A stretch of DNA of 64,000 nucleotides from Paraphysomonas bandaiensis (taxonomy: Eukaryota; Chrysophyceae). The notes under the pieces are model-generated. The model saw only the letters and a program-made list of their open reading frames with translations, did not search any database and was not told where the DNA came from. Position numbers and translations under genes: made by a program. Of this stretch, positions 24,170 to 36,805 are shown piece after piece (positions within the stretch are counted from its first letter, which is position 1; each line of letters starts with the position of its first letter). Where the stretch lies: contig CBFFRP010000423.1 of the NCBI GenBank assembly GCA_965644295.1, positions 310,001 through 374,000 on the forward strand, written 5' to 3'.

Positions 24170-27100
24170 ATGTCTCAGTCGGTTGATTTACAGGAAGATT
24201 CTGACATGTCAGATTTTTTCATTAATCGGCTACTAGAGCTCAAAACAACATCGAATAAATTAAAGATGGAGAGTGTTAATGAATGCTGTGAAGAGGCTAT
24301 GTCTGCCCTGAAGGAGAGAGGAAGTAGCCGGGTTCAGTTAGGAAGAAATAAACCCACAAGCTTCAGTATGCTTTCAGCGGGACTCTCCAAACAAGACGTA
24401 AACTTTAATATTCGCTTTAGTAGAGCTTGGAACCCAAATGAAAAGGTAAAACGAGGTACCACGTCAATGTTTGGTGTTGGAGCACTGAGTCCTCATGACT
24501 ATGAGAATGTTACATCTGAGAGTATATTGAATGCACCTATCACTGATATATGTCTGATCCAAAGGAGTGAAATTGTTCCTGAGGGCTACTACCGCCTTGC
24601 CCGAACACCTTCCAACAAGAAGGCTGACCTTAACACTGGTTCCGGTGGTACACATCTTTATATATGTATCAAGAAGTCTGTGAAAGATGACATACCTCCT
24701 ATATCTTCCGTTATTGTCATATACCCAGATAAGAAGGAATACGTTCCTCCGGGATTCTCCGTCGTGAAGCGAGGGGGAAAGCCGTGTAACATAAATTCCG
24801 GTACAAGCGCCGAGAGAATATTCATGTGCTACAAACGTGATGCTTCATGTAATCCTATAGTAGATTTACAAATATACTTTCCTACAAAGAATGAATCCCC
24901 CCCAACATCCTTCACCCGTCTGTCGCGATCGGTAAGGAACTATCCAGTGGACCTTAACATGGGTACTGGGGCTCCCACGATTGGTGTGTGTTATCGCCTA
25001 GATTTGTCTGGATTAGATTGTTTAATTCCTCGAGATTTATCCAGAGGGTCCTATATGAACCTGCTGGGAGTGAACACTGTCATCGACGGTGCTATGGATG
25101 TCGCATCAAGTGACGATGAATCTCATCCTAGCCATCCATCCAGCTGTAGTTCCGCATTGCGGGATGCTCGACGCAAAGATGTCATGGAGCGACGGATATC
25201 GAATCAATCCAGTGTAGACCTGACCGAGGACTGGGACTATGAGAAGGAGGTGAGCCGCATGAGTGGACTTGAGGAGGAAGTGTGCTGTTCAGGATCGGCA
25301 TCACCCAGTCCTCCCAGTGAAGAGGGTAGCCCCCCTTCCCCACCAGTAACAGCAGTGGATGGAAGGGATGAGACAGCGTCATCATTGTCTGGTGAGGATG
25401 AGGTAGCTGCTGTTAGGGTTGCCAAAAGGGAGAGGGATCGCCGCCACATGAGTACTGGAACCATCGGCGAGAGTGAATTTGACTCACCAAATGGAGATGA
25501 GAGTGGTAATGTCAGGCGAAATTCACTGCAGGGGCCAGTTGAGCAAGGCGACCCTAATAAAGACGACGACAGTATTGGTGGACAATCGATTACAGCGTCC
25601 GTCATCGACCCGAATGAACATCGGGACACGATGATGGGCCTTGGGAGCCAGAACGACCTCGTAGTAACGGTGCAAGATCGACCGATACCTCGAGCGCAAG
25701 GATACTTCTTACGTGCAGTGTTATTTGGTATATTTGGCACAGGCGAATTGTTGGATACCAGTCTTTCGGTTCTTAAGGCAGTCATCGAAGAGGGATCACT
25801 CTTCGAAGATTGTTTCTCCGGCAGATCGCCATCCGAGAGCATGACAATGCTGGATGTGACCGTGTGTGCTCTATGTGAGAGGTTGGATGGGTGTGTAGAA
25901 GTGACAAATAACAAAGTCCTTGAGGTCATCCACCTAATTATCAAACGTTCAAAAGGTTTACTGACGAAGTTCTGCACCCAGAGCCTCTTCCGTGCGGTAT
26001 CCTTTGTTTGCGCAGCTTGCTCGACGAGATCTAATTGGGTGGCGGCTGGATACCCAACTCCAGTGCAGGATGATGGGCAGGAAATATATGCGTTTTCTAT
26101 CTTGAGAGACCTGATCAAGAATGTGACTTCTCGTGCTGAGCATTGTGAACTTGACCAGTCCCTTCCGAACGTTTACGAATCTTGTGGTGATATTGTAGAG
26201 GTCCAAGAAGATGCCTCGCTGTATAATTATAATATTGAACACCTCTTATCTCTCGGTGAATCACATGTCATCGTATGTGACCTGGTAACCGAATTCTTTG
26301 ATGAGGTAATGGATTCTGTGGAAACTTCACGAGTGACTGAAGTTGCACTCTTAGCGACCGCAAAGAAGACTTCATCAACTCTGTCCCCTTCTTTCTGGAT
26401 CCATATGAATTCGATATCTAAGTCGCTATTTCGCAATTATGAAGTTCAGAACGCATTTATTTTGTTAGCTGCCTTGTGCAAATGGTCTTGGTTAGGTATT
26501 AAATCAGGGGATTCTGGTGAGGCTGCTCCTCGTCATTTGGGAAACAAACTTCTTGCAATTGAAGCTTTACGAGAGTACTGTCGCGTCGCGGGCCCGAACC
26601 TGCGATTATCTAAGATCATGGGATATCAAGTACGACGACTTGTAGTTTCCTCCATGTTTCTGAATATTCAGTACTCCCTCTCGGAGCCGAGAATATTCTC
26701 GAAACTCCTCAAGCTACTAAGTGTTTTATGGGAGAATTGGAGGGAGCATATCAGGCTCGAATTTCCTGTTTTGTGTGAACAGCTGGTAATTAAAATACTG
26801 CAGGCTCCGACTATAAAGATGCCCCCACTCTTTCACATCATTGCTTTGAGGGAGGTGATGAAGTGGTTCGAGCAACCACATATGCTTGTGGAGATGTTTG
26901 TTAATTTTGACATGGATGGAGTGGTAGTTTCTGATTGGAATATATTTGCGCACCTCATTCGGGCGGTTTGTATATTTGCGGAGAAGTCGTCGCGGCCAGT
27001 AGTACCTGGTAGTGGAACGGGGCCATTTCCTTCTGAAGCGTCGTCGGTTGGGTCCTCGGCGACTATGTTCGGTGCTAATTGTTTACAGGTGAGCCCACGA

Positions 27101-30100
27101 GATGTGAAAATAAGAGCACTGGAGGTGGCGGCGCATATTACCCGGGCCATAATGGATGCTACTGGTCATGCAAATCTAATATATATGGATATCATTGCGA
27201 ACGATGACAATGCTGAGGGACTTGGAGGTGGATGGATGGCCAGGGGACAGGACGAAGAAGATGATGGGGACGATGATAGCAGTGTATCATCTGTGAAGAA
27301 TGCAGTACGACGAAAGTCGTATAGCATAAAGAACCGTCGAGCGGTGAATATACAGGGGGCGGAGCTTTTGCAACAAGCAATCAAGATATATCAGGAAAAG
27401 GAATCTATTGCTAAGGCTGTCAAATTTCTTATATCGAAGAACTTTATGTCAGATACTCCTCATGAAATCGCAAGTTTTGTGAGGATATACAAGGATAACT
27501 TTGACCCAACCGCAATTGGCGATTTTCTTGGTGAGGGTGGACGCAATGAAAAGGAAGAGGAGTATTGGAACTTAATTCGATACAGATATACCCGAGCAGT
27601 TAGTTTTGTAGACATGGAGGTAGAGACTGCGCTGAGGCTTTACCTGACTGGGTGCGGATTCCGTATGCCCGGAGAGGCTCAAAAAATAGACCGATTTATC
27701 TCCGCTTTTGTGAAGGTATTTTGGCAAGATAATAGAAATACCGAGTACTGTCCTTTTGCTCATGAAGATACTGTGCATCTTCTCTCGTATGCGACGATCA
27801 TGCTGAACACTGATTTACACAGAGCTAATCTCGATAAGAAGAAGAGTGCGAAAAAAATGACTAAGGTGGACTTCATAAAGAACCTTCGTGGTTGTGACCA
27901 AGGCAACGATATTGACCCCGAGTACTTAGGGAGGGTGTATGATGACATCGCTGCCAATCGCATTGAGATGGCCGTAGATAAACCTGGAGATGATGCTACG
28001 AAAGCTCTCAAAGAAGTAGCAGATAAGGAATCGACAGTGACAGACCCTGAGACTCATAAACTGTATGTAACTGAACTTTTGCGCAATCTGCGCAATTACG
28101 AAGATCTTCTTCGTTCCCTTTCTCCTTACACACACAAATTTTATATCATGGGGGTGGATATTAGCATAAGCATGGAGCTGGTGTCGTTCATGTTTGAAAG
28201 TGTGTGGCATCACTTCCATGCCATTGTGGATGGACTGCTAACTAAGATAAGCAACGAGGAGAACGTAATTTTTTCTGCCTTGGATGTTCTATGCAATGCG
28301 TTGACGTCGTGTATATTCCTTGATCTTAAGGTGGAGAAGCTGGCATTTGCCACTCAGTTGGCACGGTTCCGTCATATATGTGAGATGGCAGAAGCGTCAG
28401 ATGGTCCTTCAGCAGGTAAAAGCCTTCAGACAGGCGCTAGCTTCGCAAGCGGGGCATTTCGGAAGGAAAAGTGGTTCATGAGTGTCGAGCAGTCAACTGC
28501 AGAGACAGCCATTACCGCGATTGCTGAGGTTCATGGCATCATTGTACTTCTCAAGGACGTTGTTCGCCTCTGCGCTAGGCGTGAGGCAACGAAGCTGGTT
28601 TTCGCTAGAATCGAAAAGAAGGCCAATTTAAAAGATTCTAACCGTTTTTTTATCATGGAAGGAGACCTGCGGAAGAAAAGTAGAACTGGAAAGTATTCCC
28701 TATATCGTTTTTTTTTATTTTCGGATATGCTAGTCTATGCGCACCAGGGGTTTTCAGAGTATAAAGTACATGGCCAGTTGGACCTGGAAAACACGACGCT
28801 GGACGGGTATGTGAAGGATGATGCTTCTAACTGCTCATTTTACGTTAACAACCCAAAGAAAAGTTTTGTGGTAATGGCTGAATCACATGCTGAAAAGCAG
28901 ATGTGGTTTAGATCAATAAATGATGCTATCTCGACGTTCACGCATCGTCGACAGGGCAGACGACTTTCTATTCTTGACCGTATGGAATCTCAAGAAAAGG
29001 AAGTTTCCAGCCGCCAAATGTTGCATGAAAGTATATCCGCCAAGTCTTCCAGGAACCTTCTTGGCCGGGCTGCGTCTTCCACGTCGATACCCGCCATTGA
29101 TGGAGCAAAGAGTGAGTCTGGTGAAGTTCAGTGCACACCCGACAATGAAAATGAGGTCCCTGCTTCTTCTGTAGAATCTGAGAGTCCCGGCAAGATCATA
29201 CAGATGAGTCCTTTTTCTGAGGTTGAGAGTACTGGTACGTGCATCTGTAGGAGCCTATTCGACTGGGGTTAATGTATGATATATTCGATTTTGGTATTTG
29301 ACGTGTTGTAGCTGTAAATTATTGTGTCAGGTGAAATAATGCTTTTTATGTATAGGTGCCAAAGCAGACGAAAATATAGCAGCTACAAGCACTGATTTTG
29401 GTCATGGGAGCGTGCAAGTGGATAAAACTAGCACTGATTTTAGCCATGTGAACGTGCAAGTTAATAAAACACCTGTATCTATGGGGTATACCAGTGAACA
29501 TAATATGAATGGGCTGGAAATAGATAGTTTTGATGAGAGCACGAATGAATTACTGCAAATTGAAGGACGAGCTTTGTCCCGACGGGATTCGAAGTCTACC
29601 CCGGATAGAAATGACCCTTTCGTCTCATACTCAGAAGTGCGTGGGCCGTTTAAAGACAGTGGAAGTGGAGCGGACCATAGTTGTCGGTCTGTTGGATCTT
29701 CGCCATCACCGGAGCACGGTAATGCCAGCACATCACGTGAAGGGTCCCTGAATGGGGACCATGATCCGGATACTCCGATTAACAGAGAAGCCCGTTCTTT
29801 ATCCGCCTTATCCTCAGATACAAGTCACCAAGAGAGTGATATATCGGAGACTGGCGATGATCCACTCCATGATTGCTCAGTATACGTCTCGCAGCTCAAT
29901 GCGAAGAGACTATCAAGGCTATTTATAAAAGTTAGTAGTTGAGAATATATATTATGTGCTATTGTGGCGTTAGTTGACAATTTGAGGCGCACATTCTATA
30001 GCGATCTAATCTTCTTGTTCACAACAGGGGCTGAAGCAGTGGAAGGATCTTTTGGATTCGAAAGCTCCAATGGCCGATCCTATAAAATTCAAGGTATTTT

Positions 30101-30343
30101 TCATATTTGGTATATTAATACGATAAATCTTAGCTGGTATGACAGCTCTATGGGTTATATAAGTTAGCTAAAGATGGGCCAGCGCCGAAGGTAGATTCCA
30201 CAGAGGAGAATATGGAGTGCATTCAATACAGGCAAATGAAAGCCTGGAAAGAGTCAGGCTGTCTTTCAACTGTGGATGCGCAGAGATGTTTCATTGTTAC
30301 ACTATTTTCGATTGTCCCAGATTGGGATTACACCGTGAATTAG
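24170..30343 (+). CDS. Large Arf-GEF: MABP repeats, Sec7 and PH domains, with a possible ACBP-like tail
   Basis: Four exons (24170-29234, 29356-29930, 30028-30093, 30164-30343) encode 1961 residues. Three MABP-type beta-prism repeats lie at about 120-290; each has a PxGF/Y-x-x-L/V core, a ..D.N.G.G. loop and a closing [IV]-C-[YI] strand. A disordered acidic segment follows. A helical region at about 500-900 may correspond to DCB/HUS-type scaffolds. The Sec7 domain (about 1060-1270) has FRMPGEAQKIDRF, containing the catalytic glutamate finger, and MLNTDLHRAN. A PH domain follows at about 1494-1590. Sec7 domains load GTP onto Arf GTPases at Golgi or endosomes; MABP and PH domains would add membrane contacts. 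The last three small exons end in QMKAWKESGCLS..DAQRCFI, which resembles the second half of an acyl-CoA-binding domain (weak). Confidence 0.88.
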
Positions 30344-32590
30344 GTTGCTATTGGCCTATCTATATTATGGTTTTCGTTCGTAATTACAACTGCATGGTCA
30401 TATATATTGATAATATAATAATGATACTAGAGTGGAATTATTTCCATGATTAGGAAAGTTAGTCCGGGGAGATAAGACTTGCTCCGGAGAAGATAAGCGA
30501 GCGATCTATGAAACGACTTTAAATTTCGTAATGAAAACGATAATATAATAGATCTTTGACAGTTAATGACCCCGCGACATCTGGAAACGCTCTTATATCT
30601 TCGAGTCAACAGAAACCTTTGTTGTCTATATCTACTCCGACATCACCCTTCCAATTCAATATATTGTTTCCTAGCCCCTGGTATAATGTATAATCAACTG
30701 TGGATGCTTGTTAGGATTCAGATATTAGGGTTTTACTCTGCTTAAATGAGATAGTTCATTAATAAATGTCGAGACCTCGCATAATTTGGACGGTTTAATC
30801 TTATTAACTGAACATAATATGCACTCAAAGCGTAACCTATACATTAATTTAATTACTATCAATCTCACTTACCGATCATTAGCATTTACTGATACTGATC
30901 GAGAAAATCAATCTCTTTGGCAAATTTTAGTGTGTGTTTTGGAGATTTTAGAGTGATATATAATGATATCTTGACTTTATTGAAATGCATTTATTTAACG
31001 ACATATATTTTTATAGTAATATAGATTGCGGGCACGTAGTTTGCATTTTTTTTCACTAAAGGAAGTTTTATTCACCCTTGTCAAATTGGTTGAATTTCCT
31101 AGAGGTTGAGTTTCAAAAAATCTAGTAATTAATTTTGATGGCTAGAGGTAAATTCGTTAATCACCGAGCCATCCCAATCATATTGTGAAAAGTGAAAATA
31201 TGAATATTTAAGAACTGGATTTTCAACCCCTGTGACTAGTAAATTACACCCAATTGATTACAGGTCCTTATAGTAGATCCCGTGAGTAAAACGCATAATA
31301 GTATAATATTCTTATTTATCAGAAGAAATTACGAATAATATTATGATATTTTGTACCTCTGAGGCATTTCCGGAGCTGCTTTCTGTTTTAGGCACTTCAG
31401 ATGCTGGAGTGTGACTCAGAGAGGGGACATATATAAGGTGAAACTTTCACAAATCATTTTTGTGTGTGAACTTAAGTTTAGGTTTATTATGCAAAAAAAA
31501 AACTCGCAAAAGTAACTTTTGTTACACTACAACCGAACAGGTAAATCCACTGTAGGAACTGAGTTTTTTGGGGGCAAGCTTCACACAAGCCATAAACAGA
31601 ACGCAATTACTAAAAATCCTTTTGAATTATCTGCAAAATTACTTGACTTCGTGGCAAGAGATACTTCTTATAGTTATTATAGTGTTTCTTGGTTGATTGA
31701 GGTATGGAGTTGCATCTGTGGTGATGCAATGATGAGCAGCAGTTTGCCCAGATCATCGAGCGCTTTGATAAGATCAATCAAAGATCGGCGTTTAACTCAA
31801 TTGGAGTAGAAAGTCTCTACGGTAGAGAAAACCAATTCGAGAAAAGCCATACCTGCTTCTTCAGTAAAAACTTCCTCCAAAAGAAGATATATTATTTTAT
31901 TTTAACTAGAGGTACTATATATATCATGTCGATGATCAATAAATAAGTGGTCTAATAAGTATAATACTTATCCAGTATGCGTCTATCCAGTATTTAAATT
32001 ATCATTGACTTGGATTTGATGTATTGGAATGCTATATATAGAAGTCTAGTTGCATTGGGGGCGTTGATATAGCAGTACTGATTATATATATCAGACCTTG
32101 CAACAATACATTAGCCTAGTGTTGCGAGACACTCACTGAGATTGCGGTTTGTGAGAAGAGACAGATAAATATAAGCGTTAGATTAAGATTATCGTCTTCT
32201 TGAAAAGAGGATAAAAAGCTTTAAGGGTTAGGGTCTGCAGGATTGACGCATTACCTTAGCTGAATAAATGAATAAATAGCCCGACTTCCTGATGTAGTAC
32301 TACCATATTTGGTCAGAATATGTAAAACATTTGCTTATTTTATTAAAACGTCAATTATGCTGTCCTCAGAAGTAGAGTGCCCCGTCAAAGAAAAACACAA
32401 TTGACAGTTATTTTGAGTACATTGACATGCATTACACAGAACTAGAGTATGCAAATCCACAAAGAAGGTCCGCCTGGTAAATACTTGGAACTATTCGATT
32501 AGGGTTTGGGATTATTAGAAATAATACTTTCTCACCACAAACTGGGGCGTGGTAATAGTCCTACGACATTGAGTGGAAGTTCTGTTTATA
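30344..32590. other. AT-rich gene-poor stretch with a lone hAT-like right end
   Basis: Bases 30657-30680 (CAATATATTG...CTAGCCCCTG) match the right terminus of the hAT family in this window, but no partner was found. An open frame at 31519-31809 resembles nothing I know. No other gene or repeat could be supported. Confidence 0.45.
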
Positions 32591-34759
32591 TCATTGCTCC
32601 CACAGATTAATATCCTCAATGTTTCCCATATACAGACGTATCAACGCTTCTTCCACCATCGCTTCGTAGCTATCATAATTGTCCCTACAATATACACAGT
32701 CCTCCCCAGCCCTGATACTGCATTCTGCAATTTCATTGGCCACCTTTAATTCCTCCGTGGACATGAGGCGACACGGCATCTCATCTAGCCCACAAAACTT
32801 TGGACTGGTCGTTTCTTGTTTGTTAAACATGTTTTGCTCACACTGGGCAGCAATATATCCTATAATGCGTCTGTTGATGTCGAAGGCGGGGCAGCCGATC
32901 GGCATTGTCAAATTTCTGGAGTTGAAACGCTTAACTACAATATAATGGGTGTTGGTGCCTCTCCCTTCCTGAAACATGAGCACTTGTTAAAAATTCCCAC
33001 GAATACTATACATACGATATAATATCATTTCTCGAGAGCGTGCATGCACCTGTGGGGTTGGAGGGCCGAGGCTATAGCTCAGAGTCTCGAATATATCCGC
33101 AGTAGTAGCTCTATTCATACTTGGTATCGAAACAGAACTTACATCTCGATCTCTTGGGGGGATAGAGAGGTTATAATATCCGCCAGCAGACTCATCCCCA
33201 GTAGCCATATTGGAACTCTCCCTGTCACGAGCTGACATTGAGAGGTTTAGTAGTAACGCTGATCCCGTCCGAAAGCTCTCACTATCAGAGCGTTCCCTTG
33301 AGAGACCTCCAGAAATACTACGTTGTGGACCGTTAGTTACGTTCTTCTGGTTGTTTGCAATTTGAGGTCGGTTTCCTGTGGATGGTGCAGAAGCCCCAGC
33401 TGCCACAGAAGTGGTAGAAACGCTTGTCTCAGGTACATGCAATGCATGGTAGAGATAGTTGGCACTAGGAACAGCTGCATCATTAAACCGCTGCACCAAT
33501 TCATCAATTACAGAGTTTGGGTTTGTCATTTCATATAGCGGCCTAGTGCTTCCATCTGGTTGGCGCTCGTTACCATATTGACGCCATTTCATTACCAGCA
33601 TACTCTCAATGGCAGTATACATCCAATCAATCATCGCGGTGACGGCAGATGACGGTGAAAGTGCAGCGTTTCCTGGTATAGTAGTGCTATTTGCTGGAAG
33701 TGATAGAGATGAAGGCAGCACAGAGCTCGCAGAAGACTTCACATCTGCATACGGAAATTAGACACTGCACAGAAATGTGTCCCATCGAACTAACCTGTTC
33801 GTTGCGTACTACTCGGTGGAAGTAACGCATGAGAGTTTGACATAGCCAAATCCCTTGTCCTCTTTTGTCGAGTAGAAGCATTTATTTTGGACCGGACTTC
33901 AATAGGTATGCTGGCTGCAGGAGATATGTCGCTATTGAGAGGATGTTTCCCGGTGTCTGGAGACACTTGTATAATGAATGATTGCTTCTGGTGATTCTTA
34001 GAAACATCCTCGATACGTAAGCGAAGGAGGGCTTTACCAGTTTCATCGATGAGCAGCTTGTTATCCGGATTTATTTTCAAAATTTCCTGCCTAAGTACTT
34101 TCATGCCACTCTCGTACAAAAGGGAAACCCGAAGGGGCACTTTTCGTGCAACAATGAGCTCGTTGTTAGAATCTCGCAAGCCCAGATGTAAATCAATACA
34201 CTTGTCCTTCCCTCCCTCATCCTTATACCAAGTACCACGAATGTTGTGTTCTTCAATCGTGAGGCGATAACGTATGGCAAGCATGGGCTCCGATACTGCT
34301 GGTGTGATGTAAGAGCCATCGCCTCCTTCACAAGAGGCGTGAAGAACGAACTTTCTATTTTCATAATGCATCGAGAGGTTAGCAATTTGCATTTGAACCG
34401 TTGCTGTTCCTGTTTTGGCAATAGTGAGGGGTTGACCACCATTCTCAATCACCTGAATATACACACTGAAAATATTCATAAACCAAAGCGATAAATATCA
34501 CCAGAATATTATCTTCACAATCTTTCGGCGGTTTCTCATCAAAACACAGCTTTAGGTACAAGGGGTACTCCTCACTATGAGTTATATATCACAATATCGT
34601 GATCGAAGAGAGGAGGTATAGAGGCAAATATACTCACCCACATTTCAGTTGATTGGAATCATCTAATAAATGAATAGCGACACCAAACGAATTGTTGACG
34701 AACGGAAACTTCGGAACATCCCCAATCTTCAGTCGGAGAGAAGGCTTGTCCCTCGACAT
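32591..34759 (-). CDS. Uncharacterised protein with two tandem beta-sandwich-like repeats
   Basis: I infer five exons (34759-34638, 34574-34502, 34452-33795, about 33744-33050, 32968-32591), about 641 residues. The first 280 residues contain two copies of one pattern. Copy 1 has LLDDSNQL, PLYLKLCF, ILVIENGGQPLTIAKTGTA, IANLSMHYENRKFVL. Copy 2 has GLRDSNNEL, PLRVSLLYESG, KLLIDETGKALLRLRI, VSKNHQKQSFIIQV. A basic segment (RQKRTRD) and a serine-rich linker follow. A C-terminal region of about 200 residues (MIDWMYTAIES; later GCPAFDINRR, EMPCRL, YCRDNYDSYEAMVEEALIRLYMG) looks folded. I do not recognise the family. The beta-rich repeats followed by a basic patch would suit a DNA- or protein-binding regulator, but this is inference. 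The last intron (33049-32969) was chosen because it restores phase. Confidence 0.75.
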
Positions 34760-35137
34760 GGTTTGCAACCCCTCTAGAGATAGCCACAAAGATCACGTGG
34801 ATATATGCGTAAAAGGATGGGAGAAAATTGTCGGAAATTCTGCCACTATTTCTGTGTCTGTGAGACTCAAAAAAGAATACGGCTAATTTGAATCTAGACT
34901 GTACGTACTGCGGAAGTTATAATAGAGCTGAAATCTTTAATCGTCAGAAACTGAAAAGCAAGTATCGCCAGAAAGGAAGGGTGTGTGGGAAGATCCATAT
35001 GGCTGTGAATCCAGGAGTGTGAGTGGATGTGTATCCGCCTCTTGTGTTCACATCATATCTCTTTGTTCACTCGTAACATCTAAGCTGTAAACACATCAAC
35101 CTCTTCCCTTTATTGATTGAAATTACAGTGTATAGAG
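34760..35137. other. Divergent intergenic region
   Basis: No gene is supported here. The region separates two head-to-head genes and probably holds both promoters. Confidence 0.5.
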
Positions 35138-36070
35138 ATGGGTTGTGGATCAAGTAGCTCAGCTGAGGGAGCTGAGTTGGCGAAAAAACAGGAAGACGAG
35201 AGATTTGAGCGAGAGGAGAAGAGGAGGCTAGAAAAGGAGCGATTGCAGAAAGAGAAAGAAGATGAAGAGCGAAAGTCTTCAACTGAGAATAGGGCTGCTG
35301 AGTTGGATAAACAAGCGAACGAGGCAGTTGCTGAAGGAATCGCGAATCGAATCGCTGAAGATCTCGCACAGAAGAAGATCGACGAATCACGAGAAGCCGA
35401 ACAGGCTGCTAAAGAACAACAGGAAACTCAAGTAATGGAAAGTTTTAAAGGCATGGGGGCCAAATTAAGATTTCGAGAGGCTTTGGCGCATGGAAATATG
35501 GATATGGCACGTGATGCTGGCGCCAACATGTTACAGGGAGCATGGCGTGCCAAGATCGCTCGAAGGAAAATGGAAGCTAAGCGTGCTGAAAAGCAACGAC
35601 TGTTAGAGGAAGGATATGTGCGTAAAATACAATGTAGATATCGGGCTCGACTAGCCCATAAACGGGTGGAAGAATTGCGAGCTGAACGCCTACGGGTATT
35701 GCAAGCCGCTACCAAACCTGTGCAGATTGAAGAAGTTAATGTGCAGTCAAGTGGGGTGCCGGCTATGAAGGTTGGATATTTGCAGAAGGAGGGCCATGTA
35801 AGAAAGAACTGGAAAATTCGGTATTTTGTTCTTATGGCTGATGATTCGGGTGGCTCTACGTTAAAATACTATGTTAAGGAGAAATCAACCCCTCCATATG
35901 GTGAGAGCGAGAAAGGGTCCCTCAATCTTAAGGGATGCACTGTCAACGTGGAAAACGTATACGCGGTGCTAACAACTGACGGGAAGAGTTTAAAAGTGAA
36001 GTTTTCTGGTGCCGAGGACAGACATTCTTGGATGAGTGCTATAGAACAGCACATTCAGTATGCCTCTTAG
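35138..36070 (+). CDS. Predicted N-myristoylated coiled-coil, IQ-motif and PH-domain protein
   Basis: Starting at the second ATG (35138) gives 310 residues beginning MGCGSSSS, a strong N-myristoylation signal with a neighbouring cysteine that could be palmitoylated. An upstream in-frame start would bury this signal, so I reject it. Residues about 15-110 are highly charged coiled coil (EKRRLEKERLQKEKEDEE). Two IQ-like motifs follow: LQGAWRAKIARRK and VRKIQCRYRARLAHKR, expected to bind calmodulin or myosin light chains. The C-terminal PH domain (about 207-308) reads GYLQKEGHVRKNWKIRYFVL to WMSAIEQHI. Together this describes a membrane-anchored, calcium-responsive adaptor. The end of the gene is partly duplicated just downstream. 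Confidence 0.85.
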   Translation: MGCGSSSSAEGAELAKKQEDERFEREEKRRLEKERLQKEKEDEERKSSTENRAAELDKQANEAVAEGIANRIAEDLAQKKIDESREAEQAAKEQQETQVMESFKGMGAKLRFREALAHGNMDMARDAGANMLQGAWRAKIARRKMEAKRAEKQRLLEEGYVRKIQCRYRARLAHKRVEELRAERLRVLQAATKPVQIEEVNVQSSGVPAMKVGYLQKEGHVRKNWKIRYFVLMADDSGGSTLKYYVKEKSTPPYGESEKGSLNLKGCTVNVENVYAVLTTDGKSLKVKFSGAEDRHSWMSAIEQHIQYAS

Positions 36071-36123
36071 ACAGACGTTCTTGGATGAGTGCTATAGAAG
36101 AGCACATTCAGTATGCCTCTTAA
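36018..36123 (+). repeat. 53-bp tandem duplication of the gene's 3' end including the stop
   Basis: Bases 36018-36070 are repeated at 36071-36123 with two substitutions. The first unit encodes the C-terminus and TAG stop of the PH protein. The second lies beyond the stop, out of frame, and ends in TAA. Confidence 0.9.
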
Positions 36124-36805
36124 CTTAAGGAATCATGATATTGATATGGATTTTATTTCACTGTGCCATACTATTTGTGTCGTTTACCCTATAATGTTAT
36201 TTTCACCGTGGTTATGTTCAATTAGCTCTTGGTACTTGTCCGTTACTCTACCCACGGATTTTTTTAATATAATATTATTACACTTTAGAGTGAAAAAATG
36301 TATTGGAGATGATTAAAGTAGTGCTACTGTCATACAACTACAATCGCTGCCGAACTCTAGAACTCTAGTACCAAAGTAATGTACTATTGTATAACATATA
36401 ATATCGTCAGGAAACTAGATATAGTACAAGTATGTACAATATCGTCTAATAGGCCACATTTGTTGCTGTTGTCAGCAGTGAAACCAAGGTGTTATGTGTA
36501 TCAAATAGTAGTCACAATATTTTAATTTTACCCTACTTCTTTAACATGAACTTGCGCGTTACCGTCAACTCTAATTCTGTATATAGTATTAAAGGCTGCA
36601 GCAAGTGCAAGTATCATTAAGGTTGGGAGTTGGATATCTGCAATAAAGGCAATCAACGAAAATGAGAATATGCTACATAATTCGAATATTATAATATCAA
36701 CTTAACTCAGGCAACAAGGCATTCAGAACGTCGATGTAAATTAAACGCCCGTGTGCACATTCCCACGGAAAGTCTTGTCTCCTAGCACATGCATTTCAAT
36801 TTTCA

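Noticed and set aside
25237-26118. 293-codon open frame antisense to the Sec7 gene
   Set aside because: It lies wholly inside the disordered and helical part of a confidently coding exon, has no domain-like pattern and reflects that exon's codon bias.
31519-31809. 96-codon open frame as a gene
   Set aside because: It sits in AT-rich spacer DNA without a recognisable motif, splice partner or repeat relation.
32983-33015. 33-bp intron in the last part of the same gene
   Set aside because: An 81-bp intron (32969-33049) with ordinary splice sites restores the frame equally well and matches the size range of the other introns.
32591-34759. PIAS/SUMO-ligase identity for the duplicated-domain protein
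   Set aside because: No SP-RING cysteines or PINIT motif are present once the exons are joined.
35117-35137. Longer N-terminus of the PH protein
   Set aside because: It would destroy the MGCGSSSS myristoylation signal, which is too specific to be chance.
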